Below, one piece after another: positions 15,956 through 24,925 of a stretch of 64,000 nt of DNA. The first letter of the stretch is position 1. Every line of letters begins with the position of its first letter. The stretch spans positions 3,286,001 to 3,350,000 of the forward strand of contig NZ_JAUTBF010000001.1 of NCBI RefSeq assembly GCF_030818955.1, read 5' to 3'. The stretch comes from Microbacterium trichothecenolyticum. Lineage in GTDB: Bacteria > Actinomycetota > Actinomycetes > Actinomycetales > Microbacteriaceae. The translations under genes were made by a program, and so were the position numbers. A model generated the notes under the pieces. The model saw only the letters and a program-made list of their open reading frames with translations, was not told the origin of the DNA and searched no databases.

Positions 15956-18385
15956 TCAGGCCACGGGGAGGCGGGCGGGGCGGGCCGACGTCGTGCGGCG
16001 GCGCACCACGATCAGCGTCGTGACCACGAGCGACAGCACGGCCCAGATCACGAATCCGGCGATGCCCGCGACCACGCCGCCCGATGACGACAGGGCGCCG
16101 AGCATCGCGGAATACACCGGCGCGGTCGGCAGCAGCGAGGCCGCCGCGGCCAGGGCGGGCGGTACCGTCGAGACGATCGTCGCCGCCAGGGCGAGGGCGC
16201 CGACGATCGCGGCGATCCATCGACCGGCGCCGCCGAACACGGCGACGAGCGCCTGGTGCACCGCCGCGAACGCGATGCCGGCCGCGACGCAGATGAGCGC
16301 GAACAGCGCCCAATCGCCCCAGTCGTACTTCGACGCGATCTGAACGACCCCGGCGACCAGCAGGCCCTGCACGGCGCCGACGGCGGCCGCCGGCAGGAAA
16401 CCGCGCAGCGCGACCAGCGCCGACGGACGACGGCTGGTCAAGGCCCGCGCCGAGACGGCCTGGAAGGCCACGAACGACGCGAGACCGCCGAACCACAGCA
16501 CGGCCATCGCCAGCAGAGGGACCGCGGCGAGACCGAACAGCGAGTTGCTCGCTCCGGTCGTCGACACCGGGTCGGCGACGACGGCGGCGAGGCTGGCAGC
16601 CTGGGCGTCGGTGTAGGTCGGCAGGGCCTTGACGGCGCTGTCGAGGCCGTCCGCGAGAGACGACGTGCCGGATGCCACCTGCCCGACGCCGTCGGCGAGC
16701 TGGCCGGCGCCGGTCTCGGCGTCGGAGGCCCCGGATGCCAGCTGCGACGCTCCTCCCGCAGCGGTCTGTGCTCCGGCGGCCAACTCCGACGCTCCGCCGG
16801 CAGCGGTCTGTGCTCCGGTCGCCAGCTGCGATGCTCCGCCGGCGGCGGTCTGTGCTCCGGTCGCCAGCTGCGCGGCGCCGTCGCGCGTCTGCGCGAGTCC
16901 GCCGGCCAGCTGCGATGCGCCGGAGCTCAGGGTGTCAGCACCCGTTCCCAGTTGCCGCGCCCCGTCTCCGATGCGGGTCGCGCCCGTGGCCAAGCCGTCG
17001 ACGCCTCCCGCGATGGTGTTCAGGCCGGATTCCGCATCGCGGGCGCCGCTCGCCAAGCCCGCGGCGCCGTCGGCCAGTTTCGCGTTGGCGTCTGCGATCG
17101 CACGCACACCGGCGGGCAGCTGCGCCGCCTGCCCTGCGACGCGCCCGATGTCAGCGACGGTCTGCTGCGCTGCCGGGAGCTCGGCGTTGGCGCGGTCGGA
17201 CGCTGCACGCAGCTGCGCGCACAGTTGCGGATTCGCGGTGGTGTCGCAGGAATCGGCGAGGCGTTGCAGGTCTGCCGCGGCCGTGCCGAGAGCGTCGCTG
17301 ACCCGTGGGGCGGCGGCGGCCACGTCGTTCGCCGTCTGCTCGAACCCCGGAGGGATGGCATCGGCGATCTGGCCGACCTGATCGGCGAGCTGGCGATTGC
17401 CCGAAGCGATGTCGTCGGCGCCGCTCGCGAGCGTGCCCACGCCGGCTGCGGCATCTCGGGTGCCCTTCGCGAGCTCGGTGGCGCCATCGGCGAGCTGCGT
17501 GGCGCCGTCGGCGATGCCGGCGGCCCCTCCCGAGAGTCGACCCACCCCGTCGGCGAGCTGGTCTGCGCCGGTGGCGAGTCGTCCCACGCCTCCCGAGAGC
17601 TGGTCCGCGCCCGTTGCGAGGCCACCCACGCCGCCGGCGAGCTGGTCTGCGCCGGTGGCGAGTTGCCCCACGCCTCCCGAGAGTTGGTCCGCACCCGTCG
17701 CGAGCTGTCCTACGCCGCTCGAGAGCGCACCCGCGCCGCTCGAGAGCTGGCCCAAACCGTCGCGCAGCCCGCTCGCTCCCGTCGCGGCCTGCCCCGCGCC
17801 GTCGGCGAGCTGGTGGGCGCCGCTCGCGGCGGTACCGAGCTGGTCGCTGAGCGAGGTGAAGCCCAGGAAGACGTTCTGCAGGTACTGCGATGACAGCTCG
17901 CTGCCGAACACGCTCGAGGCGGTGGATGCCAGTTGTGCGGTGATCGCGCCGTCGACGACGCGGGCGTCGGGGGCCGTCACGACGCCGATGGTCGCCTTCT
18001 CGGGCGTCTCGCCCGGGCGGGTCGACAGCGACGCGGTCGTGAAGTTCTCGGGGATCGTCACGACCGCGGTGTAGGTGCCGTCGGCGAGGCCCGCCGCGGC
18101 GTCTTCGTCGTTCGAGATGATCCAGTCGATGTTGCTCGGCTGGTCGTCGGCGCCCTTGACGAGACCGCCGGTGAGCTGGCGGCCGAGGGGGACGAGCTGA
18201 CCGTCGAGCTCGACGGCCTTGTCGTCGTTGACGATCGCGGCGGTGATGTTGTCGAGCCGCTCTGTCGGGTTGTACAGCGCCGCCACCAGGATGCCGCCGA
18301 TGACGGCGGGCAGCAGCAGCACGCCGAGCAGCGTCAGCCAGGTGATGGGACGGCGCGAGCGGGAGCGCTCGACGGGGAGAGTCAT
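15956..18385 (-). CDS. YhgE/Pip family membrane protein
   Basis: This membrane protein of about 809 residues has the YhgE/Pip layout: one N-terminal helix (LLGVLLLPAVIGGILVAALY), a large external region, and five or six C-terminal helices. The external part is filled with imperfect 14-residue repeats such as LATGADQLSGGVGQ and LATGAQTAAGGASQ, likely extended coiled-coil or helical stalk. Homologues act as phage receptors or form part of type VII or MMPL-linked export systems. The start ATG overlaps the stop of the upstream MMPL gene (ATGA), so the pair is co-translated. A longer reading from 18694 is an extension into the MMPL gene and is rejected. Confidence 0.88.
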   Translation of the reverse strand: MTLPVERSRSRRPITWLTLLGVLLLPAVIGGILVAALYNPTERLDNITAAIVNDDKAVELDGQLVPLGRQLTGGLVKGADDQPSNIDWIISNDEDAAAGLADGTYTAVVTIPENFTTASLSTRPGETPEKATIGVVTAPDARVVDGAITAQLASTASSVFGSELSSQYLQNVFLGFTSLSDQLGTAASGAHQLADGAGQAATGASGLRDGLGQLSSGAGALSSGVGQLATGADQLSGGVGQLATGADQLAGGVGGLATGADQLSGGVGRLATGADQLADGVGRLSGGAAGIADGATQLADGATELAKGTRDAAAGVGTLASGADDIASGNRQLADQVGQIADAIPPGFEQTANDVAAAAPRVSDALGTAAADLQRLADSCDTTANPQLCAQLRAASDRANAELPAAQQTVADIGRVAGQAAQLPAGVRAIADANAKLADGAAGLASGARDAESGLNTIAGGVDGLATGATRIGDGARQLGTGADTLSSGASQLAGGLAQTRDGAAQLATGAQTAAGGASQLATGAQTAAGGASELAAGAQTAAGGASQLASGASDAETGAGQLADGVGQVASGTSSLADGLDSAVKALPTYTDAQAASLAAVVADPVSTTGASNSLFGLAAVPLLAMAVLWFGGLASFVAFQAVSARALTSRRPSALVALRGFLPAAAVGAVQGLLVAGVVQIASKYDWGDWALFALICVAAGIAFAAVHQALVAVFGGAGRWIAAIVGALALAATIVSTVPPALAAAASLLPTAPVYSAMLGALSSSGGVVAGIAGFVIWAVLSLVVTTLIVVRRRTTSARPARLPVA
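16740..16880. repeat. 42 bp in-frame tandem repeats in the YhgE gene (block 1)
   Basis: About three near-identical 42 bp units encode the 14-residue pattern LATGAQTAAGGASQ. They are part of the coding sequence. Confidence 0.7.
17550..17760. repeat. 42 bp in-frame tandem repeats in the YhgE gene (block 2)
   Basis: About five units encode variants of LATGADQLSGGVGQ. Alternate units share up to about 40 bp, enough to allow recombination or slippage by whole repeats. Confidence 0.7.
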
Positions 18386-21291
18386 GCGAACACCTCGGAG
18401 AGATCGGCGAAGGTCTCGGGCTGGTCGGGTTCCGATGCGCGGTGGCGGCGCCGCGTCGGGAGGGAAAGGGATGTCACGTCGGGGCGATGGGCCTCGGCCA
18501 GCAGGGCGAGAGCACGGCGTTCGTCGCGGGCCGACACGATGAGCGTGAAGGGCGAGGCCGCATCGCCCGATCGCTCGCGCACGGCGTCGGCGGCGCGACG
18601 CAGCACGTGGGCGACCTCGTCGCGCGCATCGTCGTCGAGACGGTCCACATCGCACGCGACGACGATGCGCGATCCGCCCGCGACGGCTTCGCACACCGCG
18701 CGCGCGGCATCGTCGGGATCGTCGAGCAGGGCGACCCCGACACGGGAGCGCACCGCACCCGCCCGCTCGGGCACGAGCAGACCGTCGACGCGCAGGCGCC
18801 CGTCGATGCCGGCGAGGCGGCCCGACAGCGCCAGGAGCAGCGCGCGGGTGGCGCGGCTCTCGCCGGTGACGAGCAGGGTGCCGCCGTAGCCGAGGCGCAG
18901 CGAGACGTCGCGGAACACCGGCTCGTCGGCATCCGAGGATCCGACCGTGCGCAGGTCGTCGGCGGCGATCGCGATCGCGGGCTCGCTGGGCCAGTCGGCC
19001 AGGCGTACCTCCCGTTCGACGGCCTCACCCTCGACGTCGAGCTTGGGCAGCAGGCGGTCGAGCCAGCGTGGCATCCACCAGGCCTTGGCGCCCAGGAGGG
19101 CGAGGACCGCGGGAACGAGCGTCATGCGCACGAGGAACGCGTCGACGGCGACGCCGACGGCGAGGCCCAGCGCGATGGGCTTGAGGCTGGAGTCGCCCTC
19201 GGGGACGAAGGCCACGAACACCGCGAACATGATGACGGCGGCGGCGACGACGACGCGGGCCGAGCCCACGAATCCGCTGCGAACCGCGCCCAGCGCCACC
19301 TCGCGGGGCGTGCGGCCCTCGCGGTCGGCGTGCACGTAGTCCTCGCGCATGCGCGAGACGAGGAACACCTGATAGTCCATGGCGAGGCCGAACAGCACGC
19401 CCATCACGACGATCGGCATGAAGCTGATGATGGGGCCGACCTTGGCCACGTGCAGGGCGTCGGCGAACCAGCCCCACTCGAACACCGCGGCCACGACACC
19501 GAACGATGCGGCAACCGACAGCAGGTAGCCGCCGGCGGCGGTGAGCGGCACCCAGATCGAGCGGAACACGATCATCAGCAGCACCAGCGACAGACCCACG
19601 ACGAAGAGGCCGAAGGGAAGGAGCGCGGCGCCCAGCTGATCGGAGATGTCGATGGTGACGGCGGTGTAGCCGGTGACGAGCAGGCGCACGCCGAACTGCT
19701 CGAACAGGCGGTCCTCCTGCGCGCGGAGCTCGCGGACGAGGTCGGCCGTGCGCGGGTCGTCGGGCGCCGTCTCGGGAACGATCTGCACGATGCCCGTGTC
19801 GGCGGTCTCGTTCGGGGTCGCCAGCGCCACCTCGGCGACGCCGGGGATCTTCGCGATCTCGTCGCCGATGTCCGTCATGAGCGTGAGCGGGTCGTTCGAA
19901 GTGACGATCGTGCCGGTCATGATGAGCGGACCGTTGGCGCCCGGTCCGAAGTACTGGTCGGTGAGCTCGTACGCGGTCCGCGCCTCGTCGCCCTCGGGCA
20001 GCTGCCCCGCGTTGGGCAGGGTGAGGGCGAGCGACGCGGCGGGGATCGCCGTGACCCCGAGCAGGCCGATGACGGCGACGGTGGTGACCACCGGATGCCG
20101 CGTGACCAGGCCCACCCAGCGTCCGGCGGGTCCGTTGCGCTCGGTGCGGGCGGGGGCGGCCGAGGCCCTGCGCTCGCGCTCGGCGGCGGCGTCGGCGACC
20201 GCCGCCGCGTCTTCGGCGGCGGAGGTCCCGCGACGGCGGCGCGACGGCTTCTTCGTGCGCGTGAAGCCCCAGCCGACCACGCGGTCGCCCGCGAAGCCGA
20301 GGAACGCCGGGGTCAACGTCAGCCCCACGCACACCGCGATGGCCACGGCGACCGAGGCGGCGATGCCCATCGTGGTGAGAAACGGGATGCCGGCGAACCC
20401 CAGGCCGATGAGGGCGATGAGCACCGTGATGCCGGCGAAGACGACGGCCGAGCCCGCGGTGCCGACGGCGCGGGCCGTGGACTCCTCGGGGTCCATCCCC
20501 GCGCGGGTCTGATCCTGATGTCGTGACACGATGAAGAGCGCGTAGTCGATGCCGACCGCCAGGCCGAGCATCACCGCGAGCAGGGGAGTGGTCGATGACA
20601 CCGTGGCGAAGCCGGTGGCGATGAAGATGAGGCCGATCGAGAGAGCGACGCCGAGGATGGCTGTCGCCAGCGGCATCCCGGCCACCAGGAACGAACGGAA
20701 CGTCACCATCAGCACGAGGGCGGCGATGAGCACGCCGAGGGCCTCGGTGAGCGAGGCGCCGGGGATCTCGGTGGCGAACAGCTGACCGCCCAGCACCGCC
20801 TGCGAGCCGCTCGGCAGCGCCGCGCCCAGCGTGCTCGCGGCTTCGCGCAGGCCCTCTTCGGTGGCCGTCGGCACCTCGGTCGCTTCGCCCGAGAACTGGA
20901 TGCGGACGATGGCGGCGCGGTCGTCATCGGCGATGCCGCCCGCGATGCGGGTGTCGTAGGGGTCGGTGACGGCCGCGACGAAGTCGAGCTTCGAGATGTC
21001 GTCGGTCGCCGTCTCGACGGCGTCCTGATAGGCCTGATCGCGCACGCTCGCCCCGTCTGCGGCGACGACGATGATCTCGGCGCTGGCTCCGCTCACCTGC
21101 GGGAACGTGCGCTCGAGCATCTCGAGGCCGGCCTGCGACTCGGTCCCCGGGATCGTGAAGGTGTTGTCGGTGCCCTTGGCGAGCAGGGCGACGCCGCCGC
21201 CGGCCAGCACGAGGATGAGCAGCCAGGCGCTCAGGACGCGCCACGGGTGGCGGAACGACCAGCGCCCCAGGGTGTACAGGAATGTCGACAC
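18382..21291 (-). CDS. MMPL/RND-family transporter with C-terminal ABC-like pseudo-domain
   Basis: This 969-residue protein is an MMPL transporter: twelve membrane helices in two halves, with large external loops after helices 1 and 7. Motifs include GIDYALFIVSRHQ in the first half and GLAMDYQVFLVSRMREDY in the second, which carry the proton-relay aspartates. From about residue 760 to the end a soluble extension resembles an ABC ATPase core (VFRDVSLRLGYGGTLLVTGE, then a signature-like and a Walker-B-like hydrophobic run VACDVDRLDDDARDE). The P-loop reads GESRATRA and lacks the lysine, so it is probably not an active ATPase. The gene heads a two-gene operon with YhgE, divergent from tetR. The substrate is likely a lipid or drug, but unknown. 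Confidence 0.9.
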   Translation of the reverse strand: MSTFLYTLGRWSFRHPWRVLSAWLLILVLAGGGVALLAKGTDNTFTIPGTESQAGLEMLERTFPQVSGASAEIIVVAADGASVRDQAYQDAVETATDDISKLDFVAAVTDPYDTRIAGGIADDDRAAIVRIQFSGEATEVPTATEEGLREAASTLGAALPSGSQAVLGGQLFATEIPGASLTEALGVLIAALVLMVTFRSFLVAGMPLATAILGVALSIGLIFIATGFATVSSTTPLLAVMLGLAVGIDYALFIVSRHQDQTRAGMDPEESTARAVGTAGSAVVFAGITVLIALIGLGFAGIPFLTTMGIAASVAVAIAVCVGLTLTPAFLGFAGDRVVGWGFTRTKKPSRRRRGTSAAEDAAAVADAAAERERRASAAPARTERNGPAGRWVGLVTRHPVVTTVAVIGLLGVTAIPAASLALTLPNAGQLPEGDEARTAYELTDQYFGPGANGPLIMTGTIVTSNDPLTLMTDIGDEIAKIPGVAEVALATPNETADTGIVQIVPETAPDDPRTADLVRELRAQEDRLFEQFGVRLLVTGYTAVTIDISDQLGAALLPFGLFVVGLSLVLLMIVFRSIWVPLTAAGGYLLSVAASFGVVAAVFEWGWFADALHVAKVGPIISFMPIVVMGVLFGLAMDYQVFLVSRMREDYVHADREGRTPREVALGAVRSGFVGSARVVVAAAVIMFAVFVAFVPEGDSSLKPIALGLAVGVAVDAFLVRMTLVPAVLALLGAKAWWMPRWLDRLLPKLDVEGEAVEREVRLADWPSEPAIAIAADDLRTVGSSDADEPVFRDVSLRLGYGGTLLVTGESRATRALLLALSGRLAGIDGRLRVDGLLVPERAGAVRSRVGVALLDDPDDAARAVCEAVAGGSRIVVACDVDRLDDDARDEVAHVLRRAADAVRERSGDAASPFTLIVSARDERRALALLAEAHRPDVTSLSLPTRRRHRASEPDQPETFADLSEVFA

Positions 21292-21318
21292 GGCGGCTCC
21301 CCCGATCGGTGAACGAGT

Positions 21319-21353
21319 CGATACATCACCGTATCGGATACATCAATGTATCG
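21319..21353. promoter_or_regulatory. double TetR operator overlapping the MMPL promoter
   Basis: Two adjacent palindromes share the core ATAC: CGATAC-N6-GTATCG (21319-21336) and GATACAT-CA-ATGTATC (21337-21352). On the minus strand, TTGATG and TATCGA with 17 bp spacing (plus 21341-21346 and 21318-21323) give a promoter for the MMPL-YhgE operon running straight through both sites. TetR binding would block it. Confidence 0.75.
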
Positions 21354-21408
21354 TAGTCGTGAAGGGGGCGATTGAACCTGGATCTCCCCCGTGAACAGGA
21401 GGACGCGG

Positions 21409-22035
21409 ATGACCGACACCGCCCCCGCACCGTCGCGGCGGCGCGAGAACACGCGCACGCGATTGATGGACGCCGCAGCCGAGATGTTCGCGGAGGTCGG
21501 CATCGAAGCGGCGTCCGTCGAGGCCGTCTGCGAGCGCGCAGGTTTCACGCGCGGCGCCTTCTACTCCAACTTCGCCTCGAAGGAGGAGCTGTTCCTCGCG
21601 CTCTGCGCACGATCGGCCGAGACGACGATCGCGGCCGTGCGTGAGCGCGTGACCTCGATCGAGGACCGCGGTCTCGACGCCGCGAGCGACGTGATGCAGC
21701 TCGTGCAAGAAGTGCTCGAGGTCACCGGAGAGGACCGTCTCGACGTCCTGCTCGGCGCCGAGACGCGCCTGCAGGCGCTGCGCAACCCCGACTTCGCCGC
21801 GGCCTACCTCGCCCTCGGGCAGGGGCTCGGCCAGAGCGTCACGCACCTGGTCAGCGACATCGCCGCGGCCCGCGGCCTGACCCTGCGCATCCCCGCCGAG
21901 GCAGCGACCGACCTGCTGCTGTCGGTGTGGGGGTCGGCGTCGGAGACCGCGCTCATGACGCGTCTGGATCAGACCCGCGCGCGGAGGTACCTGGCCGAGC
22001 GGCTGTCGCAGGTCGTCGGGCTCATCCTCGAGTGA
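21409..22035 (+). CDS. TetR/AcrR-family transcriptional regulator
   Basis: This is a 208-residue repressor-type protein. The N-terminal helix-turn-helix spans about 12-58 with RLMDAAAEMFAEVGIEAASV and the recognition segment FTRGAFYSNFASKEELF. The C-terminal ligand-binding part is variable. ATG 21409 has AGGAGG 6 nt upstream (21397-21402). It is divergent from the MMPL-YhgE operon, with two palindromic operators between them, so it probably represses that operon and itself. The ligand is unknown. The 3' end overlaps the convergent menC gene by 14 bp. Confidence 0.92.
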   Translation: MTDTAPAPSRRRENTRTRLMDAAAEMFAEVGIEAASVEAVCERAGFTRGAFYSNFASKEELFLALCARSAETTIAAVRERVTSIEDRGLDAASDVMQLVQEVLEVTGEDRLDVLLGAETRLQALRNPDFAAAYLALGQGLGQSVTHLVSDIAAARGLTLRIPAEAATDLLLSVWGSASETALMTRLDQTRARRYLAERLSQVVGLILE

Positions 22036-23023
22036 GCTCGAGCAGCGTGTAGCACCGGCGCAGTCGCGCGAGCCACCAGTCGCGCCGCTCCGCGCTGGCC
22101 GCGACCCGGTCGAGATCGGTGCCGGTGGGACGGGGCCGTTCGAGGGGCAGAACGCCCCCGCGGGGGACGAGGGGGGATGCCACCACGTCGGCGGTGAAGA
22201 GAGCGGCGGTGGCCAGCCCGCAGTCGTGATCGAGCTTCGGCAGGGCGGCCGCGAGGGCCGCTCCCATCGCGAGTCCGATCGAGGTGTCCAGGGCGCTGGA
22301 GACGACGGCCGGCAGCCCCGCTTCCGCCACGATCCGGCGGGCGGCGTGCACACCCCCGAGCGGTGCGGCTTTGACCACGAGCAGGTCGGCGGCGCCCGCG
22401 CGGGCGACCCGCAGGGGGTCGGCGGCCTTGCGGACGCTCTCATCGGCGGCGACGGGAATGTCGAGATACGCGATGCGCTCACGTAGCTGCGCGAGTTCGT
22501 CGACCTCGGCGCACGGCTGTTCGACGTATTCGAGGTCGAACTCCGCCAGCGCGTGAATCGCCCGCTCGGCCTCGTCGACGTTCCATGCCCCGTTGGCGTC
22601 GACGCGCACCCGCCCCTCGGGCCCCATCTCCTCGCGCACGGCACGCACCCGCGCGACGTCGTCGGCGAGCACCTGCCCCGCCTCGGCGACCTTGACCTTG
22701 ACCGTTCGGCATCCGTCGTACCGCGCCAGGATCCGCCGCACCTCGGATGCCGCGACGGCGGGCATCGTGGCATTGACGGGGATCGCGTCGCGCACCGCCG
22801 CTGGTGCGTCGCGCCAGCCGAAGTCGAGGGCGCCCGCGAGCCAGACCGATGCCTCGGCGTCGGGGTACTCGACGAAGGGCGAGAACTCCGTCCACCCTCG
22901 CGGGCCCTCGAACACCACGGCCTCGCGCGTCTCGACGCCGCGAAAGCGCGTCGCCAGCGGCAGAGCGACGACCTGCGCCGTCGCGAGGACGTCGGCGAGC
23001 GGGGGGAGGGGCACGGTGCTCAT
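22022..23023 (-). CDS. menC: o-succinylbenzoate synthase
   Basis: This enolase-superfamily enzyme of menaquinone synthesis dehydrates SHCHC to o-succinylbenzoate. It has 333 residues. The catalytic pair is in the motif TVKVKV (Lys109 and Lys111). The metal ligands are in VRVDANGAW, YVEQP and AADES, and the second catalytic lysine is in LLVVKAAPLGG. It is the only men gene of the block transcribed on the minus strand apart from menF. It ends 14 bp inside tetR. Confidence 0.92.
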   Translation of the reverse strand: MSTVPLPPLADVLATAQVVALPLATRFRGVETREAVVFEGPRGWTEFSPFVEYPDAEASVWLAGALDFGWRDAPAAVRDAIPVNATMPAVAASEVRRILARYDGCRTVKVKVAEAGQVLADDVARVRAVREEMGPEGRVRVDANGAWNVDEAERAIHALAEFDLEYVEQPCAEVDELAQLRERIAYLDIPVAADESVRKAADPLRVARAGAADLLVVKAAPLGGVHAARRIVAEAGLPAVVSSALDTSIGLAMGAALAAALPKLDHDCGLATAALFTADVVASPLVPRGGVLPLERPRPTGTDLDRVAASAERRDWWLARLRRCYTLLELTRG

Positions 23024-23058
23024 CCCCCCATCCTGGCCTCGGTGTCGGCGGCCGGGAA

Positions 23059-23064
23059 TAGGCT
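23059..23064 (+). promoter_or_regulatory. -10 box (TAGGCT) for the LLM gene
   Basis: TAGGCT ends 6 nt before ATG 23071, a leaderless arrangement in the 47 bp gap between menC and this gene. Confidence 0.5.
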
Positions 23065-23070
23065 GACGGC

Positions 23071-23868
23071 ATGCTCTTCGACACCCCGGTGCGTCTCGGC
23101 GTCCAGATCCAGCCGCAGCACGTGCAGTACTCCGACATCCGCGACGCCGTCTTCCGCCTGGAAGAGATGGGCGTCGACATCCTCTTCAACTGGGACCACT
23201 TCTTCCCGCTCTACGGCGACCCCGACGGCGAGCACTTCGAGTCGTGGACCATGCTGTCGGCGTGGGCCGAACAGACCGAGCGCGTCGAGTTCGGTGCCCT
23301 GGTCAACTGCAACAGCTACCGGAACGCCGACCTGCAGGCCGACATGGCCCGCACGATCGACCACATCAGCAAGAAGGGCGGTGACACGGGTCGCTTCATC
23401 TTCGGAACGGGTTCGGGCTGGTTCCAGCGCGATTACGACGAGTACGGCTACGAGTTCGGCACCGCCGGCTCGCGTCTGAACGCCCTGGCCTCCGACCTCG
23501 ACCGCATCGTCGAGCGGTGGGGAAAGCTCAATCCCGCGCCCACCCGCAAGATCCCCGTGATGATCGGTGGCAAGGGCGAGCAGAAGACGTTGCGCATCGT
23601 CGCGCGTCACGCCGACGTCTGGCACAGCTTCGTCACGCCCGACGAACTGCCGCACAAGCTCGGCGTCATCGAGAAATGGGCCGAGACCGAAGGGCGCGAC
23701 CTGTCGGGCCTCGTCGTGTCGAACGAGCTGAAAGACCGGGACGAGTCCGATGCCGACGCGTTGTTCGCCGCGGGTACGCGCCTGTTCACTCTCGGCTTCT
23801 CGGGGCCCGACTGGGACTACTCGATCATCGAGCGGTGGCTGGCCTGGCGCGACGCCAAGAACGCCTGA
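23071..23868 (+). CDS. LLM class F420-dependent oxidoreductase
   Basis: This 265-residue protein is a luciferase-like TIM-barrel oxidoreductase. It begins with the F420-type segment VRLGVQIQPQHVQYSDI and has the barrel motif DHFFPLYGDPDGEHFE, the GTGSGWFQRDYDEYGYEFG phosphate-binding region and the IPVMIGGKGEQKTL strand. These features match the F420 subgroup rather than FMN luciferases. The substrate is unknown. It lies among menaquinone genes but has no known part in that pathway. Confidence 0.88.
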   Translation: MLFDTPVRLGVQIQPQHVQYSDIRDAVFRLEEMGVDILFNWDHFFPLYGDPDGEHFESWTMLSAWAEQTERVEFGALVNCNSYRNADLQADMARTIDHISKKGGDTGRFIFGTGSGWFQRDYDEYGYEFGTAGSRLNALASDLDRIVERWGKLNPAPTRKIPVMIGGKGEQKTLRIVARHADVWHSFVTPDELPHKLGVIEKWAETEGRDLSGLVVSNELKDRDESDADALFAAGTRLFTLGFSGPDWDYSIIERWLAWRDAKNA

Positions 23869-24003
23869 CACCGTACGCCGTGATGGCGCAGGACTCCTCA
23901 CGTCGTCCGCTCGCTCGAGGGCGGAGATGTACGGCATGAATTGCACCCACCGTACGCTGGAACGTGCGCACGTCGTATCCCCGATGTGCCCAGGGAGGTT
24001 CTC

Positions 24004-24906
24004 ATGACCGTCTCCGATCTGTTCGATCCCGCCGAGTGGACGCTCGCACCCGGGGCCGAGCGATACACCGACATCACCGCGCACGTCAGCCACGACGGCC
24101 GGATCGCGCGGATCGCCTTCGACCGTCCCGAGGTGCGCAACGCCTTCCGGCCGCACACCGTCGACGAGTTGTACGTCGCGCTCGACATCGCGCGTCAGGA
24201 TCACCGCATCGGCGTCGTGCTGCTCACCGGCAACGGTCCCAGCCCCAAGGACGGCGGGTGGGCGTTCTGCTCCGGCGGCGACCAGCGCATCCGCGGACGA
24301 GACGGGTACAAGTACTCGCACGAGGAGCACGTCGTGCACGATCCCGGCCGCGCCGGGCGCTTGCACATCCTCGAGGTGCAGCGGCTCATCCGCTTCATGC
24401 CGAAGGTCGTCATCGCCGTCGTGCCCGGTTGGGCTGCGGGCGGCGGGCACTCGTTGAACGTCGTCTGCGATCTCTCCATCGCCAGCGCCGAGCACGGGCG
24501 GTTCAAGCAGACCGATGCCGATGTCGGCTCGTTCGACGCCGGTTACGGCTCGGCGTACTTCGCGCGGCAGATCGGACAGAAGTTCGCCCGCGAGATCTTC
24601 TTCCTCGCCGAGGAGTACTCGGCTCAGCGCGCCTACGAGCTGGGGGCCGTGAACCGCGTCGTGGCGCACGCCGAGCTCGAGCGCGAGGCGATCGCGATGG
24701 CCCGTACGATCCTCGGCAAGTCGCCCACCGCGATCCGCATGCTGAAGTTCGCCTTCAACGCGGTCGACGACGGACTCGTCGGTCAGCAGGTGTTCGCGGG
24801 CGAGGCGACGCGCCTGGCGTACGGTACCGACGAGGCCGCCGAAGGACGCGACTCGTTCCTCGAGAAGCGCGACCCCGACTGGTCCGACGTGCCGTGGCAC
24901 TACTGA
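24004..24906 (+). CDS. menB: 1,4-dihydroxy-2-naphthoyl-CoA synthase
   Basis: This crotonase-superfamily enzyme closes the second ring of menaquinone from o-succinylbenzoyl-CoA. It has 300 residues from ATG 24004, which has AGGGAGG 7 nt upstream; a longer reading from 23941 runs through the promoter region. The motif CSGGDQRIRG is typical of MenB, and GWAAGGGHSLNVVCDLSIAS carries the oxyanion hole. The active aspartate lies in VGSFDAGYGSAYFAR, and the C-terminus ends in the conserved RDPDWSDVPWHY. It is followed 20 bp later by menE. Confidence 0.95.
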   Translation: MTVSDLFDPAEWTLAPGAERYTDITAHVSHDGRIARIAFDRPEVRNAFRPHTVDELYVALDIARQDHRIGVVLLTGNGPSPKDGGWAFCSGGDQRIRGRDGYKYSHEEHVVHDPGRAGRLHILEVQRLIRFMPKVVIAVVPGWAAGGGHSLNVVCDLSIASAEHGRFKQTDADVGSFDAGYGSAYFARQIGQKFAREIFFLAEEYSAQRAYELGAVNRVVAHAELEREAIAMARTILGKSPTAIRMLKFAFNAVDDGLVGQQVFAGEATRLAYGTDEAAEGRDSFLEKRDPDWSDVPWHY

Positions 24907-24925
24907 GTCGCCCCCGCAGGCGCTC

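Noticed and set aside
16740..17760. Possible CRISPR array or minisatellite in the YhgE gene
   Set aside because: The repeats are in frame and code for a 14-residue protein pattern, so they are part of the gene.
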